DNA of 64,000 bases from Planococcus wigleyi (GTDB taxonomy: Bacteria > Bacillota > Bacilli > Bacillales_A > Planococcaceae): contig NZ_JACSPU010000007.1 in NCBI RefSeq assembly GCF_014836985.1, positions 1 through 64,000 of the forward strand, written 5' to 3'. This document shows, piece by piece, positions 27,343 through 36,292 of this stretch. The notes below the pieces were generated by a model. That model was not told where the DNA came from. It saw only the letters and a program-made list of their open reading frames with translations, and searched no databases. The stretch's first letter is position 1; the number at the start of each line of letters is the position of its first letter. A program made the translations under genes and the position numbers.

Positions 27343-27379
27343 GACTATATCACCTTTTTGTTGCATTTGCAACAAAAAG
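27343..27379 (-). promoter_or_regulatory. marR-paiAB promoter overlapped by an 11-bp inverted repeat
   Basis: On the minus strand TTGCAA, a 17-bp spacer and TATAGT make a good sigma-A promoter. The -35 lies in a perfect inverted repeat (11-bp arms ending GCAACAAAAAG, 4-bp centre, 27354-27379). The arms would occupy the -35, so this may be a second operator. Confidence 0.6.
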
Positions 27380-27462
27380 ATAGCTTTTGTCTTTCCTGAT
27401 AGAAAGTGACGGCAGACAAATTGCTAAAAATTATTGTACAAATTATTGATTTTATAAAAAAT

Positions 27463-27492
27463 TTGTTTAATTCGTGCTTTACTTTGTATAGA
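27463..27492 (+). promoter_or_regulatory. Candidate sstT promoter
   Basis: TTGTTT, an 18-bp spacer and TATAGA on the plus strand, about 110 bp before sstT. An AGGAGG at 27525-27530 is followed by no well-placed long ORF. Confidence 0.45.
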
Positions 27493-27606
27493 ATAGGATT
27501 AGCTTGAACAGTTTGCAGTAATATAGGAGGTTGCGTACTACACAAGATGGATCGTAAGGATGGATTATGTTGCAGTTTTAATGGAAATTAACAGGGGGAA
27601 TAATGT

Positions 27607-28878
27607 ATGAAAGTGTTCAAAATGTGGAATCAGATAAGCTTAGTGAAACAAATATTAATTGGGTTGATTTTTGGGGTGGTTTTAGCTGTTTTGATTCCTG
27701 ACGCAGCCAAATCCTTAACTATTTTTGGCACGCTATTTGTAGGCGCATTAAAAGCAGTTGCTCCTATACTGGTCTTGTTTCTTGTCATGGCGTCAATCGC
27801 TCAGCATAGAAGTGGCCAACAGACAAATATGAAATCTATCATCTTCCTTTACCTGTTAGGTACGTTTTTTGCAGGATTGATAGCTGTGATCGCCAGTTTC
27901 ATTTTTCCTGTAAGTATTGCACTTACTCAGGGAGCAGAAGATTTAGCGGCTCCGGGGAATGCAATTGAAGTAATTAAAACTTTATTGTTGAATGTCGTCG
28001 ATAATCCAGTCAGTGCCCTATACAATGCAAACTACATCGGCATTTTAGCTTGGGCGATTGTTCTTGGAGTCGCATTGAGAACAGCACCAGATTCTACGAA
28101 ATTACTTATTACCAATTTTTCTGATGCAATTATCAAGATGGTTGGCTGGATAATCAAGTTAGCGCCACTCGGCATCATGGGCTTAGTGATTGAGTCGATT
28201 ACGACAAATGGACTTGAGTCATTGCTGAGCTATGGAAAGCTCCTTGCACTGTTAATCGGCTGTATGCTGTTTGTGGCTCTTGTAGTTAATCCGCTAATCG
28301 TATTTATAAACATACGCCAGAACCCATATCCACTTGTATTTAAATGTTTACGAGAAAGTGGTATTACGGCATTCTTTACACGTAGTTCTGCAGCGAATAT
28401 TCCAGTAAATATGACTTTATGTGAAAAGCTGGGGTTGGATAAAGACACTTATTCTGTTTCAATTCCTCTAGGAGCAACGGTTAATATGGCCGGTGCAGCT
28501 GTTACAATTTCTGTATTGACACTTGCTGCAGTCCATACGCTCGGCATACAAGTCGATATTCCAACGGCGATTATTCTTAGCGTCTTAGCAGCTGTATGTG
28601 CATGTGGTGCTTCTGGTGTGGCTGGCGGTTCCCTATTGCTTATTCCTTTGGCTTGCGGCTTGTTTGGAATCCCTGCAGATGTAGCGATGCAAGTAGTTGG
28701 CGTTGGGTTTGTCATTGGTGTATTGCAGGATTCTTTTGAAACATCGCTTAACTCTTCAACGGATGTTCTTTTTACAGCAACAGCTGAATACAAGAAGCGT
28801 CTAAAAGAAGGAGAGAAAGTAAACTTCAAAGAAGCTTTTGCTATCAAAAAACCTTCTGAAGATCTAGTGAAAAACTGA
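27607..28878 (+). CDS. sstT: Serine/threonine:Na+ symporter SstT
   Basis: A 423-residue DAACS-family membrane transporter importing L-serine and L-threonine with Na+. Seen: the N-terminal [16 protein letters not shown] helix, [17 protein letters not shown], the serine-rich [19 protein letters not shown] hairpin and [13 protein letters not shown], which in the family forms the substrate/Na+ site, then [25 protein letters not shown] lies 7 bases before the ATG. Its codon use looks more AT-rich than the flanking men and leuS genes, a hint of separate origin that was not measured. Confidence 0.92.
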   Translation: MKVFKMWNQISLVKQILIGLIFGVVLAVLIPDAAKSLTIFGTLFVGALKAVAPILVLFLVMASIAQHRSGQQTNMKSIIFLYLLGTFFAGLIAVIASFIFPVSIALTQGAEDLAAPGNAIEVIKTLLLNVVDNPVSALYNANYIGILAWAIVLGVALRTAPDSTKLLITNFSDAIIKMVGWIIKLAPLGIMGLVIESITTNGLESLLSYGKLLALLIGCMLFVALVVNPLIVFINIRQNPYPLVFKCLRESGITAFFTRSSAANIPVNMTLCEKLGLDKDTYSVSIPLGATVNMAGAAVTISVLTLAAVHTLGIQVDIPTAIILSVLAAVCACGASGVAGGSLLLIPLACGLFGIPADVAMQVVGVGFVIGVLQDSFETSLNSSTDVLFTATAEYKKRLKEGEKVNFKEAFAIKKPSEDLVKN

Positions 28879-29252
28879 GTTAATTGATTTTTCGAATCAA
28901 GTGAGCGTAAGTTGTCGAATAAAAATTAATTGAACCAATAAGATGGAATAAGCCGATTTATAAAACAGTAAGCTGTATGATCCCGTTTTTCGGAATCATG
29001 CAGCTTACTATTTTGTTCCAGCGGCAGATCTAAGAAACTTTATCACCAAGGTTTGAAAACAGGGAAAAGATGGTATTAATGTAATGTGTTTTAATTTGTT
29101 AAAAAAATGATATTTGTAATAAAAAGATTCATACATACTGGGTAAGTTAAGCCGGAGAACAGATGTAGGAACTCCTTTAGCCCTTGAATTATTTTGCGCT
29201 GATCAGTTTGTGGAACAGTATCAATAACAACCTATGGAGGAAGGTTTGTTTC
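28879..29252. other. Gap between sstT and the lipoprotein gene
   Basis: A 374-bp stretch. Besides the sstT terminator at 28968-29014 and the GGAGGAAGG site at about 29234 it is AT-rich sequence with no recognisable gene or RNA motif. Confidence 0.6.
28968..29014 (+). terminator. sstT terminator
   Basis: AGTAAGCTGTATGATCCCG pairs with CGGAATCATGCAGCTTACT (two mismatches) around TTTT, followed by ATTTTG, about 90 bp after the sstT stop. Confidence 0.8.
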
Positions 29253-30053
29253 ATGATCAGACAAAGCCATGACGGCCCTGTCTTTTTGGCGGGTAATTTT
29301 TTGATGGCATTTATCCTTTTGAGCGGCTGTGTTGAAGTTGACGAACAGACTTCGCCTTTTCCTTCTGCGGAAGAAAAAAAGGAGCTGGAGAAGGGAAGGG
29401 ATGAGCAGGAAATTACTCAAGCAATAGGGCCGGTAGAAGAAGATGCTGTCAGTGGGATGGAGATTGGATTGCAAACTACAGAAGTTTCAGATGCTGAAGT
29501 TTTTCAATATTTTTTGGGTCGTTTACAGGAAGAGCAATGGGAAATGGTCCTTCTGGAAGTGAAAGAAGCTGCTGAAATTCGTGTACCGTCGGATGATTTT
29601 AAAGAACCGCATATGACTCATGCAGTTTTGGAAAAACAAAATTATTCACACGACTATGCGTGGTTGGAAATCAACGATGTGAACGAGAAATTCAATACAA
29701 TCTGGCAAAAGCATTGGGGAAAAATCCTTGCAGGATCTGAGGATTTTGAGGAAGGAGTTTTATCTGAACACCTGAGCAGCATCCAACGGAAGTATGAAAC
29801 CTTATTGAATCAAATCAGCTATATGGAATTTAAGAATTCCACGGAATATGCTCAGCATTTGCATGACTATAAATTATACCTTGAAGGAGCAATACTTTAT
29901 CGGATGGAAGCAGCCTCCGCATTCCTGGAAGCATTGGAGACGAAACAATCGTGGGTTGCATTGGTGAATGAGTCGGTGGAAGCCGCAATAGAATCTGAGG
30001 CCTATGCCAGATTGGCGGCCTCTGAATTGACGAGTTATGAAAATGGTTTTTAA
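29253..30053 (+). CDS. Lipoprotein of unknown function
   Basis: A 266-residue protein with a lipoprotein signal (basic MIRQSHDG start, hydrophobic stretch, lipobox LLSGC near residue 25), then an acidic linker (EEKKELEKGRDEQE) and a mostly helical domain of about 190 residues rich in Glu, Ala, Tyr and Trp. No motif is recognised. ATG at 29253 is chosen because GGAGGAAGG lies about 11 bases upstream and it places the signal at the N-terminus. It stands alone, with its own terminator. Confidence 0.75.
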   Translation: MIRQSHDGPVFLAGNFLMAFILLSGCVEVDEQTSPFPSAEEKKELEKGRDEQEITQAIGPVEEDAVSGMEIGLQTTEVSDAEVFQYFLGRLQEEQWEMVLLEVKEAAEIRVPSDDFKEPHMTHAVLEKQNYSHDYAWLEINDVNEKFNTIWQKHWGKILAGSEDFEEGVLSEHLSSIQRKYETLLNQISYMEFKNSTEYAQHLHDYKLYLEGAILYRMEAASAFLEALETKQSWVALVNESVEAAIESEAYARLAASELTSYENGF

Positions 30054-30084
30054 ACAGGTTTAGATGAGAATTCGACGTTAAACT

Positions 30085-30127
30085 AGAAGATGCCGAAAAG
30101 AACAAATGTCCTTTTCGGCATCTTCTA
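30085..30127. terminator. Bidirectional terminator between the lipoprotein gene and mnmM
   Basis: AGAAGATGCCGAAAAG pairs perfectly with its complement around a 10-base loop, and T-rich sequence follows. Confidence 0.9.
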
Positions 30128-30688
30128 ATTTTTATGTTTCTTTTTCTCGACCGCCAATAGGAAAGGAGGAGAATGCTTTTGATTGATGAATTCATATTTC
30201 AACACATCGAAAGACTTTTGCGGCAAAGTTGAAACGAATTCCATCACGGCATCGCGTTCGTCGCTGCCGCCTTCGTGTCCGCTGTATACAACAACCAACA
30301 ATAAACCATTTGCCTTCAGCAAATCCAAACATTGCTGGAGGGCAGTCAATGTGCTTTGGGCTTTCGTGATGATGCTATGGTCGCCTTTCGGCAAATACCC
30401 TAAGTTAAAAACAGCTGCGGATACCGATTCTTTAACATACTCTTGGATTTTTGCATGGCTGTCATGAACAAGCTCTACATGCTGGTAGCCGCGAACTTTC
30501 TCGCTTGTCGCTTTGATTGCTTCTTGTTGGATATCAAACGCGAAGACTTTACCGGAAGGTCCGGTCAACTCGGCAAGAAAAAGGGTATCATGCCCATTGC
30601 CTGCCGTGCCGTCTATGACACAGTCTCCGGGAGAGACAGCTTCTTCAAGCAAGGATTTTGTAAAAGGCAACACACGTTCCAACGTCAT
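30125..30688 (-). CDS. mnmM: tRNA wobble-uridine methyltransferase MnmM (YtqB)
   Basis: A 187-residue class I SAM-dependent methyltransferase: DCVIDGTAGNGHDTLFLAEL (SAM motif I), VFAFDIQQEAIKAT (motif II) and VFNLGYLPKGDHSI. It matches B. subtilis YtqB, reported to methylate 5-aminomethyl(-2-thio)uridine at tRNA position 34, the last step to mnm5(s2)U. It overlaps ytqA by 4 bases. Symbol transferred from recalled B. subtilis work. Confidence 0.87.
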   Translation of the reverse strand: MTLERVLPFTKSLLEEAVSPGDCVIDGTAGNGHDTLFLAELTGPSGKVFAFDIQQEAIKATSEKVRGYQHVELVHDSHAKIQEYVKESVSAAVFNLGYLPKGDHSIITKAQSTLTALQQCLDLLKANGLLLVVVYSGHEGGSDERDAVMEFVSTLPQKSFDVLKYEFINQKHSPPFLLAVEKKKHKN

Positions 30689-31638
30689 AACGCCACACTT
30701 CCCTCGGCCAATTTCCCTTGCCAGCTTCCGCGCCGTTCTAATTCTCCATCAATGCCATTCAGCACTTCCCATTTGTTTGCACTCCACATCGGTCCGATCA
30801 TCAAGTCAATGGGGCCGTCCCCGGTGATGCGCTGAACGACCATCTCAGGCGGCAGCACTTCCAGCTGATCAGCGACCAAATTGATGTATTCCTGTTTTTC
30901 CAAGAACTCGACCATGCCTTTTTCGTATTGCTTTACCATCGGTGTCCCTTTCAATAAATGAAGCAAGTGAATTTTGATGCCTTGTACATCAAGCTTGGCA
31001 ACTTCACGGGCAGTCTCCATCATCATATCGCGGTCTTCCAGTGGCAAGCCATTGATGATATGGGTGCAAACGCGAATGCCTCGTTTGCGCAGTTTCGTAA
31101 CACCTTCAACATAAGCCTCGAAATCATGTGCACGGTTGACCAATAAGGCTGTCCTTTCGTGTACGGTCTGAAGCCCGAGTTCCACCCACAAGTAGGTACG
31201 GCCATTCAACTCAGCCAAATAATCGACCACATCGTCCGGCAGGCAATCGGGGCGTGTTGCGATGCTTAAGCCGATGACATTCTCCTGTTCCAGTGCTGCT
31301 TCAAATTTTTCTTTGATGACAGGCAAAGGAGCATGTGTATTGGTATAGGCCTGAAAATAAGCCATGTATTTAGCGTCTTTCCATTTGCGGTGCATTTTTG
31401 CTTTGATTTTGTCGAACTGCACAGGGATGGGATCTACACGGTCACCCGCGAAATCACCGGATCCTGCCACACTGCAGAATGTGCAGCCGCCGTGGGCCAC
31501 TGTGCCGTCACGGTTCGGACAATCAAAGCCTGCATCCAAGGCGATTTTCATAACTTTAAAGCCAAAATGGTCGCGCAGGTGGCGGTTCCATGTATAGTAG
31601 CGTTTTCCATCAGATGAAAAAGGAAATTCTGTGTTCAC
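30685..31638 (-). CDS. mnmL: Radical SAM enzyme MnmL (YtqA)
   Basis: A 317-residue radical SAM protein of the YhcC/TIGR01212 type. Cluster cysteines lie in CPNRDGTVAHGGCTFC; also seen are AYFQAYTNTHAP, IATRPDCLPDDVVDYL, WVELGLQTVHERT and GDGPIDLMIGPMWS. B. subtilis YtqA was reported to convert cmnm5(s2)U to nm5(s2)U before YtqB methylates. The GTG at 31638 (MNTEFPFSSDGKRYYTW) is chosen since GAGGAG lies 9 bases upstream; upstream in-frame codons lack a site and resemble no family member. Confidence 0.88.
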   Translation of the reverse strand: MNTEFPFSSDGKRYYTWNRHLRDHFGFKVMKIALDAGFDCPNRDGTVAHGGCTFCSVAGSGDFAGDRVDPIPVQFDKIKAKMHRKWKDAKYMAYFQAYTNTHAPLPVIKEKFEAALEQENVIGLSIATRPDCLPDDVVDYLAELNGRTYLWVELGLQTVHERTALLVNRAHDFEAYVEGVTKLRKRGIRVCTHIINGLPLEDRDMMMETAREVAKLDVQGIKIHLLHLLKGTPMVKQYEKGMVEFLEKQEYINLVADQLEVLPPEMVVQRITGDGPIDLMIGPMWSANKWEVLNGIDGELERRGSWQGKLAEGSVAL

Positions 31639-31760
31639 TCTAAACAACTCCTCTACCTGATATTGTAGCATGCCTTGGAAATGGCAAACAATCACCAGCA
31701 ACGGAGGTTGGCTAACTTTGTTCATATTGCGTTTCCAGCAATAGTTTGTTTAAATTAGAA

Positions 31761-31774
31761 TGAAAGCGTTTTAA
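31761..31774 (+). promoter_or_regulatory. Catabolite-responsive element (cre) of scoAB
   Basis: TGAAAGCGTTTTAA matches the cre consensus TGWAANCGNTNWCA at 13 of 14 positions and lies 40 bp before scoA, near a TTGTTT that could be a -35. Predicts repression by CcpA, whose gene is at 57864. Confidence 0.75.
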
Positions 31775-31814
31775 TTAATAATATTCAGTTTATTGGCAAA
31801 GGGGGCACGATGGG

Positions 31815-32507
31815 ATGAAACCGATTTACAGTTCTGCGAAAGAAGCCATTGAACAGATTCAGGACGGAGCCACAATTATGGTAGGGGGCTTTGGCTTAGT
31901 GGGAATACCTGAACAGCTCATACTGGCTCTTGTTGATAAAGGGGTAACTAATCTGACCGTCATTTCCAATAATTGCGGAGTGGATGAGTGGGGTCTTGGA
32001 TTATTATTGAAAAACAAGCAGATCAAAAAAATGATCGGTTCGTATGTAGGGGAAAACAAAGAATTCGAGCGGCAAGTATTGTCTGGTGAAATTGAAGTGG
32101 AGTTAACGCCGCAAGGAACGCTTGCTGAGAAAATGAGGGCAGGCGGAGCAGGCATTCCCGCATTCTTTACACCGGCTGGCGTCGGGACAACGGTTGCGGA
32201 CGGCAAGGAAATCCGCGAGTTTGGCGGTAAGGAATATGTGCTCGAACATGCTTTGAGGGCTGACTTTTCATTGGTTCGGGCTCACCGTGCCGATAAAATG
32301 GGGAACCTGGTGTACAACAAGACAGCACAGAACTTTAACCCGCTCGCTGCAGCCGCTGGGAAAATAACCATCGCGGAAGTCGAAGAAATCGTGGAAATCG
32401 GAGAAATTGATCCGAACCATGTGCAAACCCCGAGCATCTATGTCCAAGGTTTGCTGCAGGCGGACCAGGAAAAACGCATTGAGCGCTTAACAACACGCAC
32501 TGTTTAG
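31815..32507 (+). CDS. scoA: 3-oxoacid CoA-transferase subunit A
   Basis: The alpha subunit of a two-part succinyl-CoA:3-oxoacid CoA-transferase, which activates acetoacetate by CoA transfer. The 230-residue protein shows the CoA-binding GGFGLVGIPEQLI near residue 22, SNNCGVDEWGLGLLL, GTLAEKMRAGGAGIPAFFTPAGVGT and NPLAAAAGKITIAEVEEI. Close to B. subtilis ScoA. Followed after 6 bases by the beta-subunit frame and preceded by a cre. Confidence 0.93.
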   Translation: MKPIYSSAKEAIEQIQDGATIMVGGFGLVGIPEQLILALVDKGVTNLTVISNNCGVDEWGLGLLLKNKQIKKMIGSYVGENKEFERQVLSGEIEVELTPQGTLAEKMRAGGAGIPAFFTPAGVGTTVADGKEIREFGGKEYVLEHALRADFSLVRAHRADKMGNLVYNKTAQNFNPLAAAAGKITIAEVEEIVEIGEIDPNHVQTPSIYVQGLLQADQEKRIERLTTRTV

Positions 32508-32525
32508 GGAAGGGTGGGGAAAAAC

Positions 32526-33179
32526 GTGGATAAACAAGCAGTCAGAGAACGAATTGCAAAACGGGCCGAAAAAGAAATTAAAGACGGTGATTACGTCAAC
32601 CTGGGAATCGGTATGCCCACGTTGGTGGCCAATTTCATTTCCGAAAACAAAAGCGTGGTGCTTCAGTCTGAAAACGGACTTCTGGGGATCGGACCTTATC
32701 CGACCGAAGATCAGGTCGACCCTGATTTGATCAACGCCGGAAAAGAAACAGTGACCACAATACCTGGATCCGCATTCTTTACAAGTGCGGAATCCTTTGC
32801 GATGATCCGTGGCGGACATATTGATGTGGCGATTCTCGGCGGCATGGAAGTAGCTGAAAACGGCGACTTGGCCAACTGGATGATTCCCGGCAAAATGATC
32901 AAAGGCATGGGCGGTGCAATGGATCTTGTCCATGGCGCCAAAAAAGTCATCGTCATCATGGACCACGTGTCAAAAGATGGCTCTGCCAAAATCAAAAAGC
33001 AATGCGATTTGCCGTTGACCGGCAAAGCCGTGGTCGACAAAATCATTACAGAACGTGCAGTTATCGAAGTGACGGACGCTGGACTGGTCCTGTCTGAGGT
33101 ATTTGAGGGCTTTTCGGTCCAGGATATCATCGACTCTACAGATGCACCGCTGAACACCGATAACGTTAAAGTCTCATAG
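32526..33179 (+). CDS. scoB: 3-oxoacid CoA-transferase subunit B
   Basis: The beta subunit, carrying the catalytic glutamate in [12 protein letters not shown] near residue 43, with [14 protein letters not shown] before it and [17 protein letters not shown] and [17 protein letters not shown] after. GTG at 32526 ([17 protein letters not shown], 217 aa) is preferred because the AGGGTGGGG site ends about 6 bases upstream; GTG at 32514 overlaps it. Works with ScoA in degrading acetoacetate and short acids. Confidence 0.93.
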   Translation: MDKQAVRERIAKRAEKEIKDGDYVNLGIGMPTLVANFISENKSVVLQSENGLLGIGPYPTEDQVDPDLINAGKETVTTIPGSAFFTSAESFAMIRGGHIDVAILGGMEVAENGDLANWMIPGKMIKGMGGAMDLVHGAKKVIVIMDHVSKDGSAKIKKQCDLPLTGKAVVDKIITERAVIEVTDAGLVLSEVFEGFSVQDIIDSTDAPLNTDNVKVS

Positions 33180-33204
33180 GCTATTGCCAAAAAACGGCCG
33201 TTCG

Positions 33205-33457
33205 TCTAAAATGAAGACAATAGCCAATGACAGCGAAGAGGACCAGTACATTGTGTGTTTTCCACAGAGAGCCGGCGGATGGTGCAAGCCGGTGAAATGC
33301 GCAATCGAACTCACCTTGGAGTCAGTGTATGTGAAACCAAGTAAGATACACCGTTTTCCGCGTTAAGGAGTCAAGTTGAGCGAGCGTTCGCTAATTTGGG
33401 TGGTACCGCGGGAAAACTCCCGTCCCTTATTTATGAGGGACGGGAGTTTTTATTTTT
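33205..33457 (+). promoter_or_regulatory. T-box riboswitch (leucine) of leuS
   Basis: T-box landmarks: specifier region GAACTCACC with codon CTC (Leu) at 33310-33312; GTTAAGGAGTC; the T-box GGGTGGTACCGCGG at 33398-33411, whose TGGT pairs with the tRNA ACCA end; and a terminator with stem AAACTCCCGTCCCT (33414-33450) then T-run. Uncharged tRNA-Leu would bind and block the terminator. The 5' boundary is approximate. Confidence 0.95.
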
Positions 33458-33473
33458 GAGGAGGAACAGGAAA

Positions 33474-35885
33474 ATGACATTCAAGCATAAGATAGTAGAA
33501 AAGAAATGGCAGAAATATTGGCAAGACAACAAAACATTCAAGATGGTGGATGACCCATCGAAACCGAAATTTTACGCATTGGATATGTTCCCATATCCAT
33601 CAGGTGCTGGACTTCATGTTGGCCATCCAGAGGGGTACACGGCGACGGATATTTTGAGCCGCGTCAAACGCATGCAGGGCTATAACGTTCTTCATCCTAT
33701 GGGATGGGATGCATTCGGTCTTCCAGCAGAACAGTATGCACTCGATACTGGCAACGATCCGGCCGAATTCACAGCGAAAAACATCGCAACTTTCAAGCGC
33801 CAGATTCAGGAACTTGGATTTTCCTATGATTGGGACCGTGAAATCAATACGACGGATCCTTCCTACTATAAATGGACACAATGGATTTTCATCCAATTGT
33901 ATAATAAAGGCCTTGCTTATGTAGACGAAGTGGCAGTTAACTGGTGCCCGGCACTTGGCACGGTTTTGGCCAACGAAGAAGTTATCGACGGCAAATCAGA
34001 GCGTGGCGGCCATCCCGTCGAACGCCGTCCGATGCGCCAATGGGTGTTGCGCATTACGGAATATGCAGATCGTTTGCTTGAAGATCTGGATGATTTGGAC
34101 TGGCCTGAAAGCCTGAAAGATATGCAGCGCAACTGGATCGGCAAATCTGAAGGGGCGGAACTGGAATTCCAGGTGGCAGACACCGAACATTCTTTCCGTG
34201 CTTTCACAACACGCCCGGATACGATTTTCGGCGCGACTTATGCGGTACTGGCTCCTGAACATAAATTGGTGGCAGCCATTACAACTGCCGGCCAACAACA
34301 GGCTGTCGAAAAATACATCGATGACGTCAAGACGAAAAGTGACTTGGAGCGCACCGATTTGGCTAAAGATAAATCAGGCGTCTTCACGGGTGCTTATGCA
34401 ACCAATCCGGTCAGCGGCGAAAAAATGCCGATCTGGATTGCCGATTATGTATTGGCGACTTATGGGACAGGCGCTATTATGGCGGTACCTGCTCATGATG
34501 AGCGCGATTATGAATTTGCTAAGCAATTCGATTTGCCGATTGTGGAAGTCGTTTCAGGCGGTAACATCGATGAAGAAGCGTATGCCGGCGACGGTAAATT
34601 GATCAATTCTGATTTCTTGAATGGCCTTAATAAAAAAGAAGCAATTGAAAAAGCCATCAACTGGTTGGTCGAAAAACAAGTCGGTGAAAAGAAAATCACT
34701 TACCGTCTGCGTGATTGGCTATTCAGCAGACAGCGTTATTGGGGCGAGCCGATTCCGATTATCCACTGGGAAGATGGCACAATGACACCGGTTGAAGAAA
34801 AAGACTTGCCATTGATGCTTCCGGTAACAACAGATATCAAGCCGAGCGGCACTGGCGAATCACCTCTTGCCAATATCGATGAATGGGTCAATATCGTTCA
34901 TCCTGAAACTGGCATGAAAGGGCGCCGTGAAACAAATACGATGCCACAATGGGCGGGCAGCTGCTGGTATTACTTGCGCTTTATCGATCCGACCAATGAT
35001 GAAATGCTGGCAGATCCGGAACTTCTGAAACGCTGGTTGCCGGTTGATGTTTATATCGGTGGAGCTGAACACGCTGTGCTTCATTTATTGTATGCCCGTT
35101 TCTGGCATAAAGTACTTTATGACATCGGTGTGGTCTCGACGAAAGAGCCATTCCAGAAGCTGTTCAACCAAGGGATGATTCTTGGGGAAGGCAATGAGAA
35201 AATGTCGAAATCAAAAGGCAATGTCGTCAATCCGGATCAGATTATCGAAAGCCATGGTGCAGATACATTGCGCATGTACGAAATGTTCATGGGTCCACTA
35301 GAAGCTTCGATTGCCTGGTCAACGAACGGTTTGGACGGTTCCCGCAGGTTCCTGGACCGCGTATGGCGCCTGTTGATGGACGAAGAGCAATTGAGTGCTA
35401 AAGTAACCGATGCGAACGACGGCAAGCTGGACAAGGTTTATCACCAGACCGTCAAAAAAGTAACAGACGACTTTGAAGGCCTGCGTTTCAACACAGCGAT
35501 TTCACAAATGATGGTCTTCGTCAATGAAGGTTATAAAGTGGATTCCATTCCAAAAGAGTACGTGGAAGGCTTTGTCAAACTGTTGTCGCCGATTGCACCT
35601 CACGTAGCAGAAGAACTGTGGGAGAAATTGGGGCACGAGGGTTCTGTGGCTTACGAAAATTGGCCGCACTACGACGAGTCGAAAATGGTCGATGATGAAG
35701 TTGAAGTCGTGGTACAAGTCAACGGCAAAGTAAAAACCAAGTTGACAATTGCCAAAGACAGCACAAAAGAAGAACTGGAGACGGCAGCACTGGCGGACGA
35801 ACATGTCCAAAAAGCAGCCGAAGGCAAACAAGTACGAAAAGTTATCGTCATTCCAGGGAAATTGGTTAACATCGTAGTAGGGTAA
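33474..35885 (+). CDS. leuS: Leucyl-tRNA synthetase LeuS
   Basis: Charges tRNA-Leu. The 803-residue class I synthetase has the HIGH motif as HVGH in [21 protein letters not shown] near residue 41, the zinc-like/CP1 editing region with [12 protein letters not shown] and [16 protein letters not shown], the leucine-specific catalytic part [10 protein letters not shown], and KMSKS in [15 protein letters not shown] near residue 577. ATG at 33474 follows GAGGAGG; upstream codons belong to the T-box. Controlled by the leucine T-box. Confidence 0.97.
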   Translation: MTFKHKIVEKKWQKYWQDNKTFKMVDDPSKPKFYALDMFPYPSGAGLHVGHPEGYTATDILSRVKRMQGYNVLHPMGWDAFGLPAEQYALDTGNDPAEFTAKNIATFKRQIQELGFSYDWDREINTTDPSYYKWTQWIFIQLYNKGLAYVDEVAVNWCPALGTVLANEEVIDGKSERGGHPVERRPMRQWVLRITEYADRLLEDLDDLDWPESLKDMQRNWIGKSEGAELEFQVADTEHSFRAFTTRPDTIFGATYAVLAPEHKLVAAITTAGQQQAVEKYIDDVKTKSDLERTDLAKDKSGVFTGAYATNPVSGEKMPIWIADYVLATYGTGAIMAVPAHDERDYEFAKQFDLPIVEVVSGGNIDEEAYAGDGKLINSDFLNGLNKKEAIEKAINWLVEKQVGEKKITYRLRDWLFSRQRYWGEPIPIIHWEDGTMTPVEEKDLPLMLPVTTDIKPSGTGESPLANIDEWVNIVHPETGMKGRRETNTMPQWAGSCWYYLRFIDPTNDEMLADPELLKRWLPVDVYIGGAEHAVLHLLYARFWHKVLYDIGVVSTKEPFQKLFNQGMILGEGNEKMSKSKGNVVNPDQIIESHGADTLRMYEMFMGPLEASIAWSTNGLDGSRRFLDRVWRLLMDEEQLSAKVTDANDGKLDKVYHQTVKKVTDDFEGLRFNTAISQMMVFVNEGYKVDSIPKEYVEGFVKLLSPIAPHVAEELWEKLGHEGSVAYENWPHYDESKMVDDEVEVVVQVNGKVKTKLTIAKDSTKEELETAALADEHVQKAAEGKQVRKVIVIPGKLVNIVVG

Positions 35886-35887
35886 TG

Positions 35888-36030
35888 AAGAAAAGCGGAG
35901 TCTTCCGGTAGCCCCGAAAGACTTAAGGCGGACTGGCGAAGCGGCGCTTTTTGCCGCACAGCCAGGCAGACTTAAGATCCGAGGGGCTGGGAGACGGAGT
36001 CTGGACAGAAGAAAAGCGGAGTCTTCCGGG
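35888..36030. repeat. Structured intergenic repeat element after leuS
   Basis: GAAAAGCGGAGTCTTCCGG occurs twice (from about 35890 and 36010). Between them is a nested imperfect hairpin: outer GTCTTCC with GGGAGAC, then AGCCCC with GGGGCT, CTTAAG with CTTAAG, CTGGC with GCCAG, and GCGGC with GCCGC around the loop GCTTTTT (35900-35996). Size, nesting and direct-repeat ends look like a small interspersed element (REP/MITE-like). No coding capacity. Confidence 0.7.
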
Positions 36031-36079
36031 TACTTGAAAAGATAGAAGTTCTCGGATAGGCACAGTGCAATAGCAAAAA

Positions 36080-36117
36080 AGAGAGGCAGGCCGGAAAAAT
36101 CCGGTCTGCCTCTCTAT
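36080..36117. terminator. Terminator between leuS and the ytfP unit
   Basis: A 15-bp stem (AGAGAGGCAGGCCGG with its complement, one mismatch) and a 6-base loop, followed by a T-poor tract. It can serve leuS and the convergent small gene. Confidence 0.75.
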
Positions 36118-36176
36118 TGTTTAGATAGAAAAGTATCGTTTTGGTCCTTATCTTTGCAGCAAAACTATGGACTCGT

Positions 36177-36287
36177 TCACTTTTTCTTATTCTTATCAAA
36201 AGCGCGCCCGATCAGCAAAGCGCCGAAAATAATAAGCAATGGCAGAAAATAGACTAACAGCAACGTGTATTCGGTAAAGCTGTCCAT
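36177..36287 (-). CDS. Small single-helix membrane protein ORF (36 aa)
   Basis: An intact ORF encoding 36 residues that start MDSFTEYTLLLVYFLPLLII: a short polar start, a hydrophobic helix (residues 8-27) and a basic tail (GRAFDKNKKK), a positive-inside single-pass layout. Its ATG is 5 bases after the ytfP stop, and the only ribosome-binding sequence is a weak GCGGGGC within that stop region, so translation would be coupled. No family is recognised; it was too short for the usual gene-length cut-off. Reality is inferred from its composition and position. Confidence 0.55.
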   Translation of the reverse strand: MDSFTEYTLLLVYFLPLLIIFGALLIGRAFDKNKKK

Positions 36288-36292
36288 TAATT

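Noticed and set aside
35888..36030. IS-element remnant
   Set aside because: No transposase fragment and no terminal repeats of IS type; better described as a small structured repeat.
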